The translations under genes and the position numbers were made by a program. The notes under the pieces were generated by a model, which worked only from the letters and a program-made list of their open reading frames with translations, did not search any database and was not told where the DNA came from. Shown one piece after another: positions 39,513-48,580 of a stretch of DNA of 64,000 nucleotides (the stretch's first letter is position 1; every line of letters begins with the position of its first letter). The DNA comes from Acrocarpospora pleiomorpha (lineage in GTDB: Bacteria; Actinomycetota; Actinomycetes; Streptosporangiales; Streptosporangiaceae), in NCBI RefSeq assembly GCF_009687885.1, contig NZ_BLAF01000026.1, forward strand, positions 1 through 64,000, written 5' to 3'.

Positions 39513-41285
39513 CTAAAGGCTTCCGGTGAGGGAGCGGATGGCTAGGGCTAGGCCGAGGGTGATGACGATCAAGGCGGTGCCGATTGGGGCGAGGGTGGAG
39601 ATTCTGGACAGGAGGCCTGTGCCTGTGGTGGTTAGGCGGTCGAGGCGGCTTGCCAGTTTGACGAGGAGTAGGCCGGTCGCGGTTAGGGTGGCGGCCATTC
39701 CGATGCCGTACGCGGCGACTAGGCCGACGCCGAACCAGGTGCGGCCGAGGGCGATCGCGCCGAGGAGGACGATCAGGGCGGATGGGCTCGGCACCAGGCC
39801 ACCGGCGATGCCCATGCCGACCAGTCCGATCCGCCGCCCGCTGCGTGCAGGCTGTTTGGGCCGCTCCGGCTCAGGAGATTCGAGATCCGCGAGGACCTTG
39901 ACGTCGTTCCGCTCAAGCGTCGTGACACTACCGACTCTCTCGGTTTCAAGCGCGTGACCGTGCCCATGGCCGTGTCCGTGCCCGTGCCCGTGCCCGTGGC
40001 CATGTCCGTGTTCTTCCGCGTGATCGTGTGCATGGCTGTGTTCGTCGGCGTGCCCATGCCCGTGTCCATGTCCGTGGCCGTGGCCGTGTCCGTGGCCGTA
40101 GGCGGTTCCGTTGGGGTTGCCCTTGATGGATGTCCAGAGGAGGCGGGCGCCGATGGTGGTGATGAGGAGGCCGCTGGCCAGGCCTAGCCAGGCGAGGACG
40201 GAGTCGCCGGCCAGGGCGGAGAAGGCGCTCAGGAGGAGGCCGACGACCAGGACGCCGACGGTGTGGGTGACCGTGACCGTCATGCCGACGACGAGGGCGT
40301 CGCGGGGGCGGCCGCGGCGGCCGGCCAGGTAGGCGGCCATGATGGTCTTGCCGTGGCCGGGGATGAGGGCGTGGCCCGCGCCGAGGACGGCGGCGAGCAG
40401 AACGGCCAGCAGGCCCACGGGGACGGTGAGCGAGGTGGAGCCGACCAGGTCGGTGAAGGTGCGGTCGAGACCGGCCAGCCAGGCGCCGATCGGGCCGGGG
40501 GCGGAGATGCCGGGGGTCGAGATGCCGGGGGTGGAGATCCGCTGGGGGGAAGCGTTCTCGGGCAGGCCGGGGATCGTGCCGTTGGGGTCGACGGTCACGG
40601 TGGTGGCGCGCTGGTCGAGGGGGGAGGCGAGCAGGTCCTCCGGGTAGGCGCGGAGTTCGTTGGAGACGCTCGTGACGGGGAGATCGGTGGGCGCGAGCCG
40701 TACCGAATCGGAGGCGAGGGTGATCTCGCGCCAGCCGAGGCGGTCGGCGAGGAAGTCGTCGGTGAAGGCGATCGTGCCGGTGGGCGTGGTGGCGGCGGTG
40801 AGGGTGCAGGTCAGGCGGCTGGTCTTGAGGCCGCCCTGGCCGGGGTGGTAGGTGAAGGCGGCGGTGGCGACCTGCCAGGGGATGGGGGAGCCGTCCACGG
40901 TGAGGCGCTGGGCGGCGGTCAGGGCGGCGCACTGGGAGGTGGCGTGGGTCTGGGACTCGGCGGCCGAGACCGAGCCGGAGGCGTCGATGTCGATGGCCGG
41001 TTCCGACTGGAGAGTGGGGAGCTCGGCGGAGTCCACGACGGCGGTGTTCTCGACATGGTCATCGTAGAGACGCAGGCCGTTGTAGTGGTTGACGGTGAAG
41101 TTGCCGAGCGGGTGCGCCTGCGCGACCGCGGGGATGGCCATCAGCACGGCCAGCGACGCGACGGCCACGACAAGCCCGGTCAGGGCCGCGGTGAGGGCCA
41201 GCCGGAAGCCGCGGCCGAGCCGGGATCGCCGCCGGGCGCCGTCGGCGCTGCGCAGGTCGGCCAGGTGGTCGAGGGCGGTGGTCAT
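39513..41285 (-). CDS. NicO-type nickel/cobalt (metal) transporter with long N-terminal domain
   Basis: Predicted 590 residues from ATG at 41285, which overlaps the TPR-gene stop (ATGA). A signal-like helix (about 25-58) precedes a 200-residue external domain starting HPLGNFTVNHYNGLRL. The membrane part begins with VPVGLLAVLLAAVLGAGHALIPGHGKTIMAAY, carrying the H-x4-(D/G)H motif of NicO/RcnA transporters. Two His/Gly runs in a cytoplasmic loop (about 390-445) could bind metal. Three to four more helices finish the protein. It is expected to move Ni, Co or a related metal across the membrane. Direction and metal are not certain. Confidence 0.85.
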   Translation of the reverse strand: MTTALDHLADLRSADGARRRSRLGRGFRLALTAALTGLVVAVASLAVLMAIPAVAQAHPLGNFTVNHYNGLRLYDDHVENTAVVDSAELPTLQSEPAIDIDASGSVSAAESQTHATSQCAALTAAQRLTVDGSPIPWQVATAAFTYHPGQGGLKTSRLTCTLTAATTPTGTIAFTDDFLADRLGWREITLASDSVRLAPTDLPVTSVSNELRAYPEDLLASPLDQRATTVTVDPNGTIPGLPENASPQRISTPGISTPGISAPGPIGAWLAGLDRTFTDLVGSTSLTVPVGLLAVLLAAVLGAGHALIPGHGKTIMAAYLAGRRGRPRDALVVGMTVTVTHTVGVLVVGLLLSAFSALAGDSVLAWLGLASGLLITTIGARLLWTSIKGNPNGTAYGHGHGHGHGHGHGHGHADEHSHAHDHAEEHGHGHGHGHGHGHGHGHGHALETERVGSVTTLERNDVKVLADLESPEPERPKQPARSGRRIGLVGMGIAGGLVPSPSALIVLLGAIALGRTWFGVGLVAAYGIGMAATLTATGLLLVKLASRLDRLTTTGTGLLSRISTLAPIGTALIVITLGLALAIRSLTGSL

Positions 41286-42565
41286 GAGAACCTCTGCAGG
41301 GCTGGGAGCTCCGGGTCGAAGCGCGGGTTGTAGGTCGTGACCAGGGCCTCGGACTTGGCTGCCGGGAGATCGAGCGCTCGCTCGATCTCGGCCCGGTGGT
41401 GGGCGAACAGGGCGTTGCGCCAGCCGGTGGCGGTCGCCTCCTTCGCGTACGGCAGGGCTTGACGGGAGTCGCCGTTCCGGTGCAGGGCCCAGGCGAGCGC
41501 GTCGGCGGCGATCACGCTGGGGTTGCGGTCGTATTCGGCCCTGGCGTACGTGACGGCGGTCGCGGGGTTGCCGTGGTCGGCTTCGAACTCGGCCCAGGTG
41601 ACGTCGTCGTAGACGCCGTTGGCGCGCATCAGCCCGCGCTGCGCGGTGAGCAGCCGCCACTGGCCGGAGGCGTCGCGGCCCAGCTTTTCGAGGACTTCGC
41701 CGTATTCGACCAGGTATTGGGTGAGGGGCAGGCGTCCGGTGACGCTCGCGTACTGGTCGGCGGCTTCGGTCAGGTTTCCGGTGAGCGCGGCGACGCGGGC
41801 CAGACCGGCCTGCGCGGGCACGAACCGCGGGTCGGCGGCCAGCGCCAGCCGGTAGTGCTCGCGGGCCCGCTCGAAGTCGCCCGAGTGTACGGCCAGCTCG
41901 CCCAGGTAGTGCTGGCAGAAGGCGACATCGCCGGGGAGGTAGGCGTCCCGGAGCGCGTATTCCAGCATGCGGCGCGCGGTCACCTGGTCCCCGTGTAGCT
42001 CGGCGTCGTAGGAAGCCCGGGTGAAGGAGGAGACGCCCGGAGCAAGCTCCATCATCCTGGTGATCGCCTTCGTGGCCTGGTCGTACGCGCCGAGCTGGGT
42101 GTGCGCGTCGGCCAGCACGCCGTACGCGACCGGACCGTAAGGGTTGGCGGCCACGGCTTGGTCGGCGAGACGTACGGCGGCGGCGAAGTCGTGGCGGCCG
42201 GCCGCGAGGGCGGCCTGACCGGTGAGCCCGGCGAAGTTGCCCGGCTTGAGCTCAAGCGACCGGGCGACGGCCTGTTCGGCTTTGGGGTAGAACGAGGGAT
42301 CCCCGGTGATTCTGGCCTGCTGAACGTAGGCGGCCCCGAGTGCGGCCCACGCGCTGTCGTCTTTCGGCAGCCGCTTCAAGCGGGCCTGGAGCGCGGGGAT
42401 CGAGCCTGGAGCGGAGCCGTTCGAGCCGACCGCCACGGCGGGAGCCGCAGGGGCGGGAGCTTCGGATCCGGGGATCAGGGTGGCGCCCGCCGTGAGGACG
42501 ACCGCCGCGACGAAGGCCCCCGCGATGACGCCCACCGTGCGCTTTTTAGTGGGTAATTCCAGCAT
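41282..42565 (-). CDS. Membrane-anchored tetratricopeptide-repeat protein
   Basis: Predicted 427 residues. One N-terminal membrane helix (about 10-31) and an Ala/Pro linker lead into at least eight TPR-like helix pairs, for example AWAALGAAYVQQARITGD, NPYGPVAYGVLADAHTQLGAYDQATKAI (in part) and HSGDFERAREHYRLALAADPR. The domain would lie outside the membrane and bind partner proteins. It is the middle gene of a DUF4331 / TPR / NicO set; its stop overlaps the transporter start, so the products probably work together. Confidence 0.85.
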   Translation of the reverse strand: MLELPTKKRTVGVIAGAFVAAVVLTAGATLIPGSEAPAPAAPAVAVGSNGSAPGSIPALQARLKRLPKDDSAWAALGAAYVQQARITGDPSFYPKAEQAVARSLELKPGNFAGLTGQAALAAGRHDFAAAVRLADQAVAANPYGPVAYGVLADAHTQLGAYDQATKAITRMMELAPGVSSFTRASYDAELHGDQVTARRMLEYALRDAYLPGDVAFCQHYLGELAVHSGDFERAREHYRLALAADPRFVPAQAGLARVAALTGNLTEAADQYASVTGRLPLTQYLVEYGEVLEKLGRDASGQWRLLTAQRGLMRANGVYDDVTWAEFEADHGNPATAVTYARAEYDRNPSVIAADALAWALHRNGDSRQALPYAKEATATGWRNALFAHHRAEIERALDLPAAKSEALVTTYNPRFDPELPALQRFS

Positions 42566-42637
42566 TTTGAGGACCTCCTCGGCATGGGAATGGCCGCCGC
42601 CGCGACAGCTCAGCCGCGGCGGCGGGGTCTTGCTGGG

Positions 42638-44035
42638 TCAGGAACCGTTGAAGGTCTGGTTCACGGCCTGGTTGCTGGGGCCGGGGATGTAGGGGAAGGT
42701 CGTCAGGAACGGCATGTCGTTCCGGTCGACCTTGTCGCCCGCCGCCAGGGCCGGGACCAGCTGGCCGGTCTGGGCGGCGCCCGCCATCGCCTGGAGGGCG
42801 ATGTCCACCACGTCGTCGCCGAGGCGGCGGCCGTTCGGGAAGCCCTGCAGGTCACCCGCGAGCACGCCGAGCCGGTTCGGGCTGGCGGTCACCGGGATGG
42901 TGAGGTTGAGCCGCAGCATCTCCGACGGGCGCAGCTTGCCGGCGTCCTTGTTCAGGATCTGCGAGTTGAGGTCGGCCTTGATCGGGCCGTTCTTCTTCGC
43001 GATGCCGGTCAGGAAGATCTCGACGAGGTCGTCACGCGGGGTCTTGGGCGCCTTCAGGCCGTAGATGCCCTCCAGCAACATCGGCACCTCGGGGTGGGTG
43101 ACCTTCTTCACCACGGCCGGGATGCCCGCGTCCTTGTCGGGGCTGAGCGAGTTGAAGGCGTCCTTCAGCGGGGCCGGGACCACGACCTCGTTGACCAGCG
43201 GCTGGCCCAGGCGCGAGACCTGGACGTAGCCCCTCGGGCTCCACTTGTCGGTGGTCGACCAGATGCCGACGACCGGGTTGCGCGTCACGTCACCCTTGAG
43301 CGCGACTTCCTTCTTGGGCACCTGGACGGCCAGCGTGTGCACGTTGTAGCCGCGGGTGGTGTCCTGGCCGACCTCGGACAGGTTGCCGCCGTAGAGCAGG
43401 TCGAACACGCGCAGGTCGAGGAAGAAGGCCTCATCGGACTGGCCGGCGAACTGCTTGCCGCCGCCCTTGATGCCGTCCACGGCCTCGTTGCGCACCTTGG
43501 CGTAGTCGGGGAACGACGCGGGGCCGGTGTTGCTCGGCGCGACGGTGCCGGTGCCGATGGTGGTCGTGCCCTTCTCGGTGATGCGCTTGAGCGTGTACTT
43601 CTGCTTGAACAGCAGGTTCTCGTCCTTCAGCGAGGTCACGGGGCCGTTGTTGTAGAGGAACGTGCCGCTGCCGTTGCCGCGCTTGTCGATGTTCTTGAAG
43701 GTCCACTGGTAGGTGACGTCGGGCTTGGCGTCGCCATCGTTGTCGATCTTGATGTTGTAGCGGGAGTTGGTGTCGAAGAAGTAGAAGTTCGGGCCTCCGT
43801 TGGGCTCCTCGAAGGGGATCCAGTTGGCGATCAGGGTGACCGTGTCGGACTTGTCGGGGCTGACGAAGGCGTACACGTCGGTGTTGTCGTTGCGCGGGTC
43901 GCCGGAGATGAGCGGAGCCTCGCGGTGCGAGGAGGCGCTCGGGGCGGCCGGGCGAAGAAGCAGGATCGAGGAGGCGGCCAGCGCCCCCGCGACCCCAACG
44001 GCGATCAGGGATCGCCGGTTAATCCGGAGCTCCAT
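42638..44035 (-). CDS. Secreted DUF4331 protein
   Basis: Predicted 465 residues from ATG at 44035, with GAGAGGA 9 bases upstream. A signal peptide (RRSLIAVGVAGALAASSILLL) is followed by the DUF4331 mark SSHREAPLISGDPRNDNTDVYAFVSPD. The rest is a beta-rich domain with FYFFDTNSRYNIKIDNDGDAKPDVTY and repeated acidic loops that may bind calcium. The function of the family is unknown. It is first in a three-gene set with the TPR and NicO-type genes, 72 bases ahead, so an extracellular metal-related role is a reasonable guess. Confidence 0.88.
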   Translation of the reverse strand: MELRINRRSLIAVGVAGALAASSILLLRPAAPSASSHREAPLISGDPRNDNTDVYAFVSPDKSDTVTLIANWIPFEEPNGGPNFYFFDTNSRYNIKIDNDGDAKPDVTYQWTFKNIDKRGNGSGTFLYNNGPVTSLKDENLLFKQKYTLKRITEKGTTTIGTGTVAPSNTGPASFPDYAKVRNEAVDGIKGGGKQFAGQSDEAFFLDLRVFDLLYGGNLSEVGQDTTRGYNVHTLAVQVPKKEVALKGDVTRNPVVGIWSTTDKWSPRGYVQVSRLGQPLVNEVVVPAPLKDAFNSLSPDKDAGIPAVVKKVTHPEVPMLLEGIYGLKAPKTPRDDLVEIFLTGIAKKNGPIKADLNSQILNKDAGKLRPSEMLRLNLTIPVTASPNRLGVLAGDLQGFPNGRRLGDDVVDIALQAMAGAAQTGQLVPALAAGDKVDRNDMPFLTTFPYIPGPSNQAVNQTFNGS

Positions 44036-44147
44036 GTCAAACGGTCCTCTCGGGACGATAGGGAGGTTTGGGTCAGATGAGGTGTCCGGCCGGACTCCTC
44101 GACCGCCTATTCGCCCCATGGAGGCTCGCGGATTGGTTCTTTTTCAA

Positions 44148-44182
44148 AAAGTGTGGCCCCGGGGGTCCCGGGGCCACACTTT
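44148..44182 (-). terminator. Strong terminator after the mannanase gene
   Basis: A perfect 16-bp stem (arm AAAGTGTGGCCCCGGG) with a 3-base loop is followed on the minus strand by a T-run. It lies 17 bases after the mannanase stop. Confidence 0.92.
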
Positions 44183-44198
44183 CGCTGGTCAGGTCGGG

Positions 44199-46109
44199 TT
44201 ACGGAGTGGTGCAGGTGTAGCCGGTCGGTACGGCGGTGTTGCCGTTGGGGCGGCTGCCCTGGAAGCCGAAGTTGCCGCTGCCTCCCGCCGGGAGGTTGCC
44301 GTTGTGGCTCACGCTCTTGGCGGTCACGGTCTGGCCGCTTTGCGTGAAGGTGGCGTTCCAGGACCCGGAGACGGTGTGGCCGGCCGGGAGGGTGAAGGTC
44401 ACCGTCCATGAGGTGATCGGCGAGCTTCCGGCCGTGATGGTGACCGGCTGGATCACGTACCCGTTGTTCCAGGTGTTCTGGGTGGTGGCGACCACGGTGC
44501 AGCCGCCGGTGCCGCCGCCGGTGGTGGTGAAGGTGACCAGGGACGAGTTGCCGGACAGGTTCCCGGCGCCGTCACGGGCTCGGACGTAGACCTGGTACTG
44601 GGTGTTGGCGGTCAGGCCGGTCAGGGTGATCGAGTTGGTCGTCGGCGAGCCGAGCAGCGGGTCGGTCGTGCCCTGCTCGCGGTAGACGTTGTAGCCCGCC
44701 AGGCCGGAACCGCCGGAGTCGGTGGAGGCGGTCCAGGTGAGGGAGGCGCCGGAAGAGGTCACGCTGGACGCGGTCGGGGTGCCCGGTGTGGTCGGCGGAG
44801 TGGTGTCGGTGGTACCGCCGGTGGTGGTGAAGGTGACCAGCGTGGAGTTGCCGGACAGGTTGCCCGCGCCGTCACGTGCCCGGACGTAGACCTGGTATTG
44901 GGTGTTGGCCGTCAGGCCGGTGAGGGCGAGGGAGTTGGTGGCGGACTGGCCGAGCAGCGGGTCGGTCGCGCCCTGCTCGCGGTAGACGTTGTAGCCCGCC
45001 AGGCCGGAGCCGCCGCTGTCGGTGGACGCGCCCCAGGAGATGGTCGCCCCGGTCGAGGTCACGCCGGACGCGGTCGGGGCGCCCGGTGTGGTCGGCGGGG
45101 TCGTGTCGGTGGGCGTGGTGCCGCCGCAGAGCGAGCACTCCTGGGCGGTGGAGGCGATGCCGTTGGGGCCGTTGAACAGGCGGGTGCCCCACGAGGTCAG
45201 CTGGTTGGGGTTGAAGTTGGTGACCTGGTCCAGATACTCCACGCCGCCGCCGTTGCCGCTCCAGGACCAGCCGAGATAACCGAGGCCGCGAGCCTGCGCC
45301 TGGGCCATGATCGTGTCCTCGTCGGGGTTGCCGTCCGAGTGGTTGTGGCCGAACTCGCCGATCACCAGGGGGAGATTGGCGGTCTGGAAGGCGTTCAGGT
45401 AGGCGTTGATCTCCGCCGCGGTGTCGAACACGCCGTACATGTGGATCGAGAAGACGGTGTTGCCCGTCGGGTCGGCGGCCTTCACGGACGCGGCGGTGTC
45501 GCGCATGGCGAACTGCCAGTCCTGGCCCCAGTTGGGGGCGTCCACCATCAGCAGGTGCTGGAAGCCGGCGTTGCGCATCCGGGTGATGGCCGCGCTGGTG
45601 GCCTGGGTCCAGTTCGGGGTGACCGCGTTGTTGCCGACCGGCTCGTTGCCGATGTTGATGATGACCGTGTTCTCCTGGCCGGTCAGCGCGCTCTGGATGC
45701 TGATCCAGTAGTTGACCGCCGCGTCCAGGCTGATCGACCCGCCCTGCTCGCCGAACCCGGTCGTGTCATGATTTTCCAGGATGCAGACCAGCCGGCTGGC
45801 CTTGCACAGCGAGATGATGTTGGCCACGTCGGCGGCGTTGTTGGCGGGTTGCCACCGGCCGCCGCTGAGCACGATGCGGACCGCGTTGGCGCCCTTGGCC
45901 TTGATGTTCGCGATCGAGCTCGTCTGGGTCGGGAACCAGGTGTGGGCGTGGCTGGTGCCGCGGATGATGAAGTTGTTGCCGTTGGCCTCGACGATGTTCC
46001 GGCCGCTGATCCGCAGGCCGACCGCGGCGTCGGCGGGGAGCGCGGTGACGAACAGGGACACGAGCAGGGCGAGGACCGTCGCACCGGCGAGTGCGATCCG
46101 TTTTCTCAT
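44199..46109 (-). CDS. Secreted GH5 beta-mannanase with two FN3 domains and CBM2
   Basis: Predicted 636 residues. A signal peptide (1 to about 29) is followed by a GH5 barrel (about 30-330) close to streptomycete mannan endo-1,4-beta-mannosidase: SGRNIVEANGNNFIIRG, acid/base Glu156 in NIGNEPVG, HMYGV, nucleophile Glu252 in VIGEFGHNHSDGNPDED and GYLGWSWSGNGGG. Two fibronectin type III domains (about 340-425 and 430-515) are nearly identical copies. The end (about 530-636) is a CBM2 with W residues and the conserved terminal Cys pair. It hydrolyses mannan or glucomannan outside the cell. AAAGG precedes the ATG, and a TTAACCGGTTAA palindrome lies in the leader. Confidence 0.93.
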   Translation of the reverse strand: MRKRIALAGATVLALLVSLFVTALPADAAVGLRISGRNIVEANGNNFIIRGTSHAHTWFPTQTSSIANIKAKGANAVRIVLSGGRWQPANNAADVANIISLCKASRLVCILENHDTTGFGEQGGSISLDAAVNYWISIQSALTGQENTVIINIGNEPVGNNAVTPNWTQATSAAITRMRNAGFQHLLMVDAPNWGQDWQFAMRDTAASVKAADPTGNTVFSIHMYGVFDTAAEINAYLNAFQTANLPLVIGEFGHNHSDGNPDEDTIMAQAQARGLGYLGWSWSGNGGGVEYLDQVTNFNPNQLTSWGTRLFNGPNGIASTAQECSLCGGTTPTDTTPPTTPGAPTASGVTSTGATISWGASTDSGGSGLAGYNVYREQGATDPLLGQSATNSLALTGLTANTQYQVYVRARDGAGNLSGNSTLVTFTTTGGTTDTTPPTTPGTPTASSVTSSGASLTWTASTDSGGSGLAGYNVYREQGTTDPLLGSPTTNSITLTGLTANTQYQVYVRARDGAGNLSGNSSLVTFTTTGGGTGGCTVVATTQNTWNNGYVIQPVTITAGSSPITSWTVTFTLPAGHTVSGSWNATFTQSGQTVTAKSVSHNGNLPAGGSGNFGFQGSRPNGNTAVPTGYTCTTP

Positions 46110-46125
46110 GATCTGCCTTTCTGCA

Positions 46126-46137
46126 TTAACCGGTTAA
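46126..46137. promoter_or_regulatory. LacI-type operator TTAACCGGTTAA
   Basis: A perfect 12-bp palindrome with a central CG lies 17 bp upstream of the mannanase ATG. This is the usual form of a LacI-family site, so repression lifted by a mannan-derived sugar is likely. No LacI gene is in the window. Confidence 0.6.
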
Positions 46138-46449
46138 GCAAATGGCCGGAGGAGCGTGCCCCGGCGGATTGGCCGCAGGGTCGGTTGAGCTGGTGAACCG
46201 GTCTTGGGACGGTCCGGCGCGCTCCCAGACTCGGGGGATTTCGTGGGTGTGTACAGGATGTTGCGGAGAGCTGACCATTCTGGTGGCGGACATCCACGGC
46301 GGGATATGGGAAATGTCGCCCTGGAATCCGATGAAAGATTCACCTCCGCCCGCGTACGCGCAGAGCGGAATCGGGTCAACCCGGGTTGACCCGCTGGCGT
46401 GGGTCAACCTAGATTGACCGAGGCGGGTGGTCAACATAGGTTGACCCTT
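46138..46449. other. Divergent promoter region between mannanase and HTH gene
   Basis: There is no gene in these 312 bases. The left part serves the mannanase. The right part has the three operators listed at 46373-46446. Confidence 0.7.
46373..46446 (+). promoter_or_regulatory. Three tandem palindromic operators GGTCAAC-n4-GTTGACC
   Basis: Operator 1 (46373-46392) is the perfect 20-bp palindrome GGGTCAACCCGGGTTGACCC. Operator 2 (46402-46419) is GGTCAACCTAGATTGACC. Operator 3 (46429-46446) is GGTCAACATAGGTTGACC. Centres are 28 and 27 bp apart. TTGACC in operator 2 (46414-46419) and TAGGTT in operator 3 (46437-46442) are spaced 17 bp as -35 and -10 boxes. Transcription would then start at about the ATG at 46450. 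Confidence 0.85.
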
Positions 46450-46683
46450 ATGAACGGAGAACTCGTGGCTCTCGTGACCACGGCCGAAGGGGACGACCCC
46501 CTGCGCGGGCTCGTCGCGGCGGCCGAGCTGCGGCGACAGGCCGATCGCCTGGCGGCGGTGCAGGTGCGGCGGGCGCGCGTACAGGGGATTTCATGGGTGC
46601 AGATAGCAGTGGCCCTGGGGGTCAGCAAGCAGGCCGTGCACAAGAAGTTCGGCGGGGGGCGGCTGTTCCGGAAGGACGGCTGA
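46450..46683 (+). CDS. Small HTH regulator
   Basis: Predicted 77 residues from ATG at 46450. There is no ribosome site, and the predicted transcription start is at the ATG, so the message is probably leaderless. A helical N-terminus (LRGLVAAAELRRQADRLAAVQ) precedes an HTH, GISWVQIAVALGVSKQAVHKKFGGG. Small proteins of this type occur widely in actinomycetes next to stress or export genes. It likely binds the three palindromes as a dimer and controls itself and the ABC exporter whose gene follows directly. Confidence 0.8.
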   Translation: MNGELVALVTTAEGDDPLRGLVAAAELRRQADRLAAVQVRRARVQGISWVQIAVALGVSKQAVHKKFGGGRLFRKDG

Positions 46684-48419
46684 GCGCGCTGGCCGAGCGG
46701 GCGTCGTGGCGGCTGTTATTCGACTACCTGCGGCCGCACCGGGGCACGCTGGCGCTCGGCGCGGTGCTCGCCCTGATCGGGAGCGCGGCCGGGCTGGCCA
46801 TGCCGCTGCTGGCCAAGAGCGTGATCGAGACGTTCGGCACCGGCCGGACCATGCTCGGTCCAGTGCTCCTGCTGTGCGGGGCCGTGCTGGCCGGTTCGAT
46901 CATCTCGGCCGTCGGGTCGTTCGTGCTGGAGCGCATGGGCGAGGGCATCGTGTTCGGGGCCAGGACCCGCCTGGTGGACCGGATCCTGCGGCTGCGGGTG
47001 GCCGAGGTGGACCGGCTCAAGCCCGGCGACCTGCTCTCCCGGGTTACGGCCGACACCACCCTGCTCCGCGCGGTCTGTACGGACGCCCTGGTCACCGCCG
47101 TCGGCTCGGTGTTCATGTTCGCCGGGGCCGCGGTGCTGATGGCGGTCATGGACGTGGTGCTGCTGCTGATCACGCTGGGTGTGGTGGCGAGCGTCGGCCT
47201 GGTGAACGCGCTGATCCTGCCGCGGATCCGGAAGGCGTCCACGCTGGCGCAGGTGGCGCTGGGGGAGATGGGTTCCGCGCTGGACCGGGCGCTGCAGGCG
47301 TTCCGTACGGTGAAGGCGAGCGGCGCGGAACATCGCGAGATCGAGGTCGTGTCGGCGGCGGCCCGGCAGGCCAGGGACCGTGGCGTGACGGCGTCGGCCT
47401 GGCAGTCGGCCGCCGGGGTGAGCGCCTGGATGTCGGTGCAACTGGCGTTCCTGGCCGTGCTCGGCGTGGGCGGGGCCCGGGTGGCCGACGGGTCGATGGC
47501 GATCGCGTCGCTGATCGCGTTCCTGCTGTACCTGTTCTACCTGGTGGCGCCCATCGGGCAGCTGGTGCAGAGCTTCACCCAGCTGCAGAACGGGCTGGCC
47601 GCCATCACCCGGATCAGGGAGATCGAGGAGCTGCCCGGCGAGCCGACCGTCGCCGCGCTGCGCGCCGACGGACCGCCGGTCGGGGTCACGTTCGAAGACG
47701 TCGTGTTCCGCTACGGCGATGATCGGCCGATCGTGCACGACGGGGTGAGCTTCGAGGTCCGCGCGGGCGGGTTGTCGGCTCTGGTCGGGCCGTCGGGCGC
47801 GGGTAAGTCCACGGTGTTCGCGCTGCTGGAGCGCTTCTACTCCCCTCAATCGGGAAATATCACGATGTCGGGGCGGGATATCCGGGACTGGGACCTCGCC
47901 GAACTCCGGGCCGCCGTCGGCTACGTGGAACAGGACGCCCCCGTCCTGGACGGCACCCTCCGGGAGAATCTCACCTTCGCCGCCCCGGACGCCACCGAGG
48001 CGGAGGTACGGCACTCGCTCGCCCGTACCAAACTGGACGATCTGGTCGCGCGCCTGCCCGAAGGCCTGGAGACGCAGGTCGGGCATCGCGGGGTGCTGCT
48101 GTCCGGCGGGGAGCGGCAGCGGGTCGCCATCGCCCGGGCGCTGCTGCGGCGGCCCCGGCTGCTCCTGCTGGACGAGGCCACCTCGCAGCTGGACGCAGTC
48201 AACGAGCTGCGGCTGCGCGAGGTCATCGCGGAGGTGGCCACGGACACCACGGTCCTGGTGATCGCGCACCGGCTGTCCACGGTGACCGGAGCCGACCGCA
48301 TCATCGTGATGGAGTCGGGCCGGGTCCGCGCCACCGGCACCCACGCCGAACTCCTGGCCGACGACGACCTCTACCGCGAGCTCGCCACCACCCAGTTCCT
48401 GGCCACCGCGACGCCGTGA
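46593..48419 (+). CDS. ABC exporter, fused permease-ATPase
   Basis: The product has an N-terminal six-helix exporter domain (RASWRLLFDYLRPHRGTLAL onward) and a C-terminal ATPase: Walker A GPSGAGKST, Q-loop YVEQD, signature LLSGGERQRVAIARAL, Walker B LLLLDEATSQLD and H-loop VIAHRLST. It resembles multidrug/lipid half-exporters that act as homodimers. The start is uncertain: ATG at 46593 (608 residues, AGGGG upstream) overlaps the HTH gene by 91 bases, while a CTG at 46680 (579 residues) would overlap its stop as CTGA with GGAAGGA just upstream. Substrate is unknown. Confidence 0.9.
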   Translation: MGADSSGPGGQQAGRAQEVRRGAAVPEGRLSALAERASWRLLFDYLRPHRGTLALGAVLALIGSAAGLAMPLLAKSVIETFGTGRTMLGPVLLLCGAVLAGSIISAVGSFVLERMGEGIVFGARTRLVDRILRLRVAEVDRLKPGDLLSRVTADTTLLRAVCTDALVTAVGSVFMFAGAAVLMAVMDVVLLLITLGVVASVGLVNALILPRIRKASTLAQVALGEMGSALDRALQAFRTVKASGAEHREIEVVSAAARQARDRGVTASAWQSAAGVSAWMSVQLAFLAVLGVGGARVADGSMAIASLIAFLLYLFYLVAPIGQLVQSFTQLQNGLAAITRIREIEELPGEPTVAALRADGPPVGVTFEDVVFRYGDDRPIVHDGVSFEVRAGGLSALVGPSGAGKSTVFALLERFYSPQSGNITMSGRDIRDWDLAELRAAVGYVEQDAPVLDGTLRENLTFAAPDATEAEVRHSLARTKLDDLVARLPEGLETQVGHRGVLLSGGERQRVAIARALLRRPRLLLLDEATSQLDAVNELRLREVIAEVATDTTVLVIAHRLSTVTGADRIIVMESGRVRATGTHAELLADDDLYRELATTQFLATATP

Positions 48420-48580
48420 TCCGCGCGGCCGACCCGGCGGACCCTCATGATCGAAGATTTGCCGCGCGCTGACGATCAGCCGCCGGAATGGCGGGCACCT
48501 CCGTCAGTGCGGAGCCTCTCCTTCGCCACAGCCCGCTCCCGGGCAACGCGTACGTGCGGTACGCGCCGGGACCGCGTGTG

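Noticed and set aside
39954..40110. Independent tandem-repeat locus in the transporter gene
   Set aside because: The repetition is codon-level His-Gly alternation in a metal-binding loop and is explained by the protein.
44510..45120. Duplicated DNA block as a separate mobile element
   Set aside because: It encodes two in-frame fibronectin type III domains of the mannanase, a common domain duplication.
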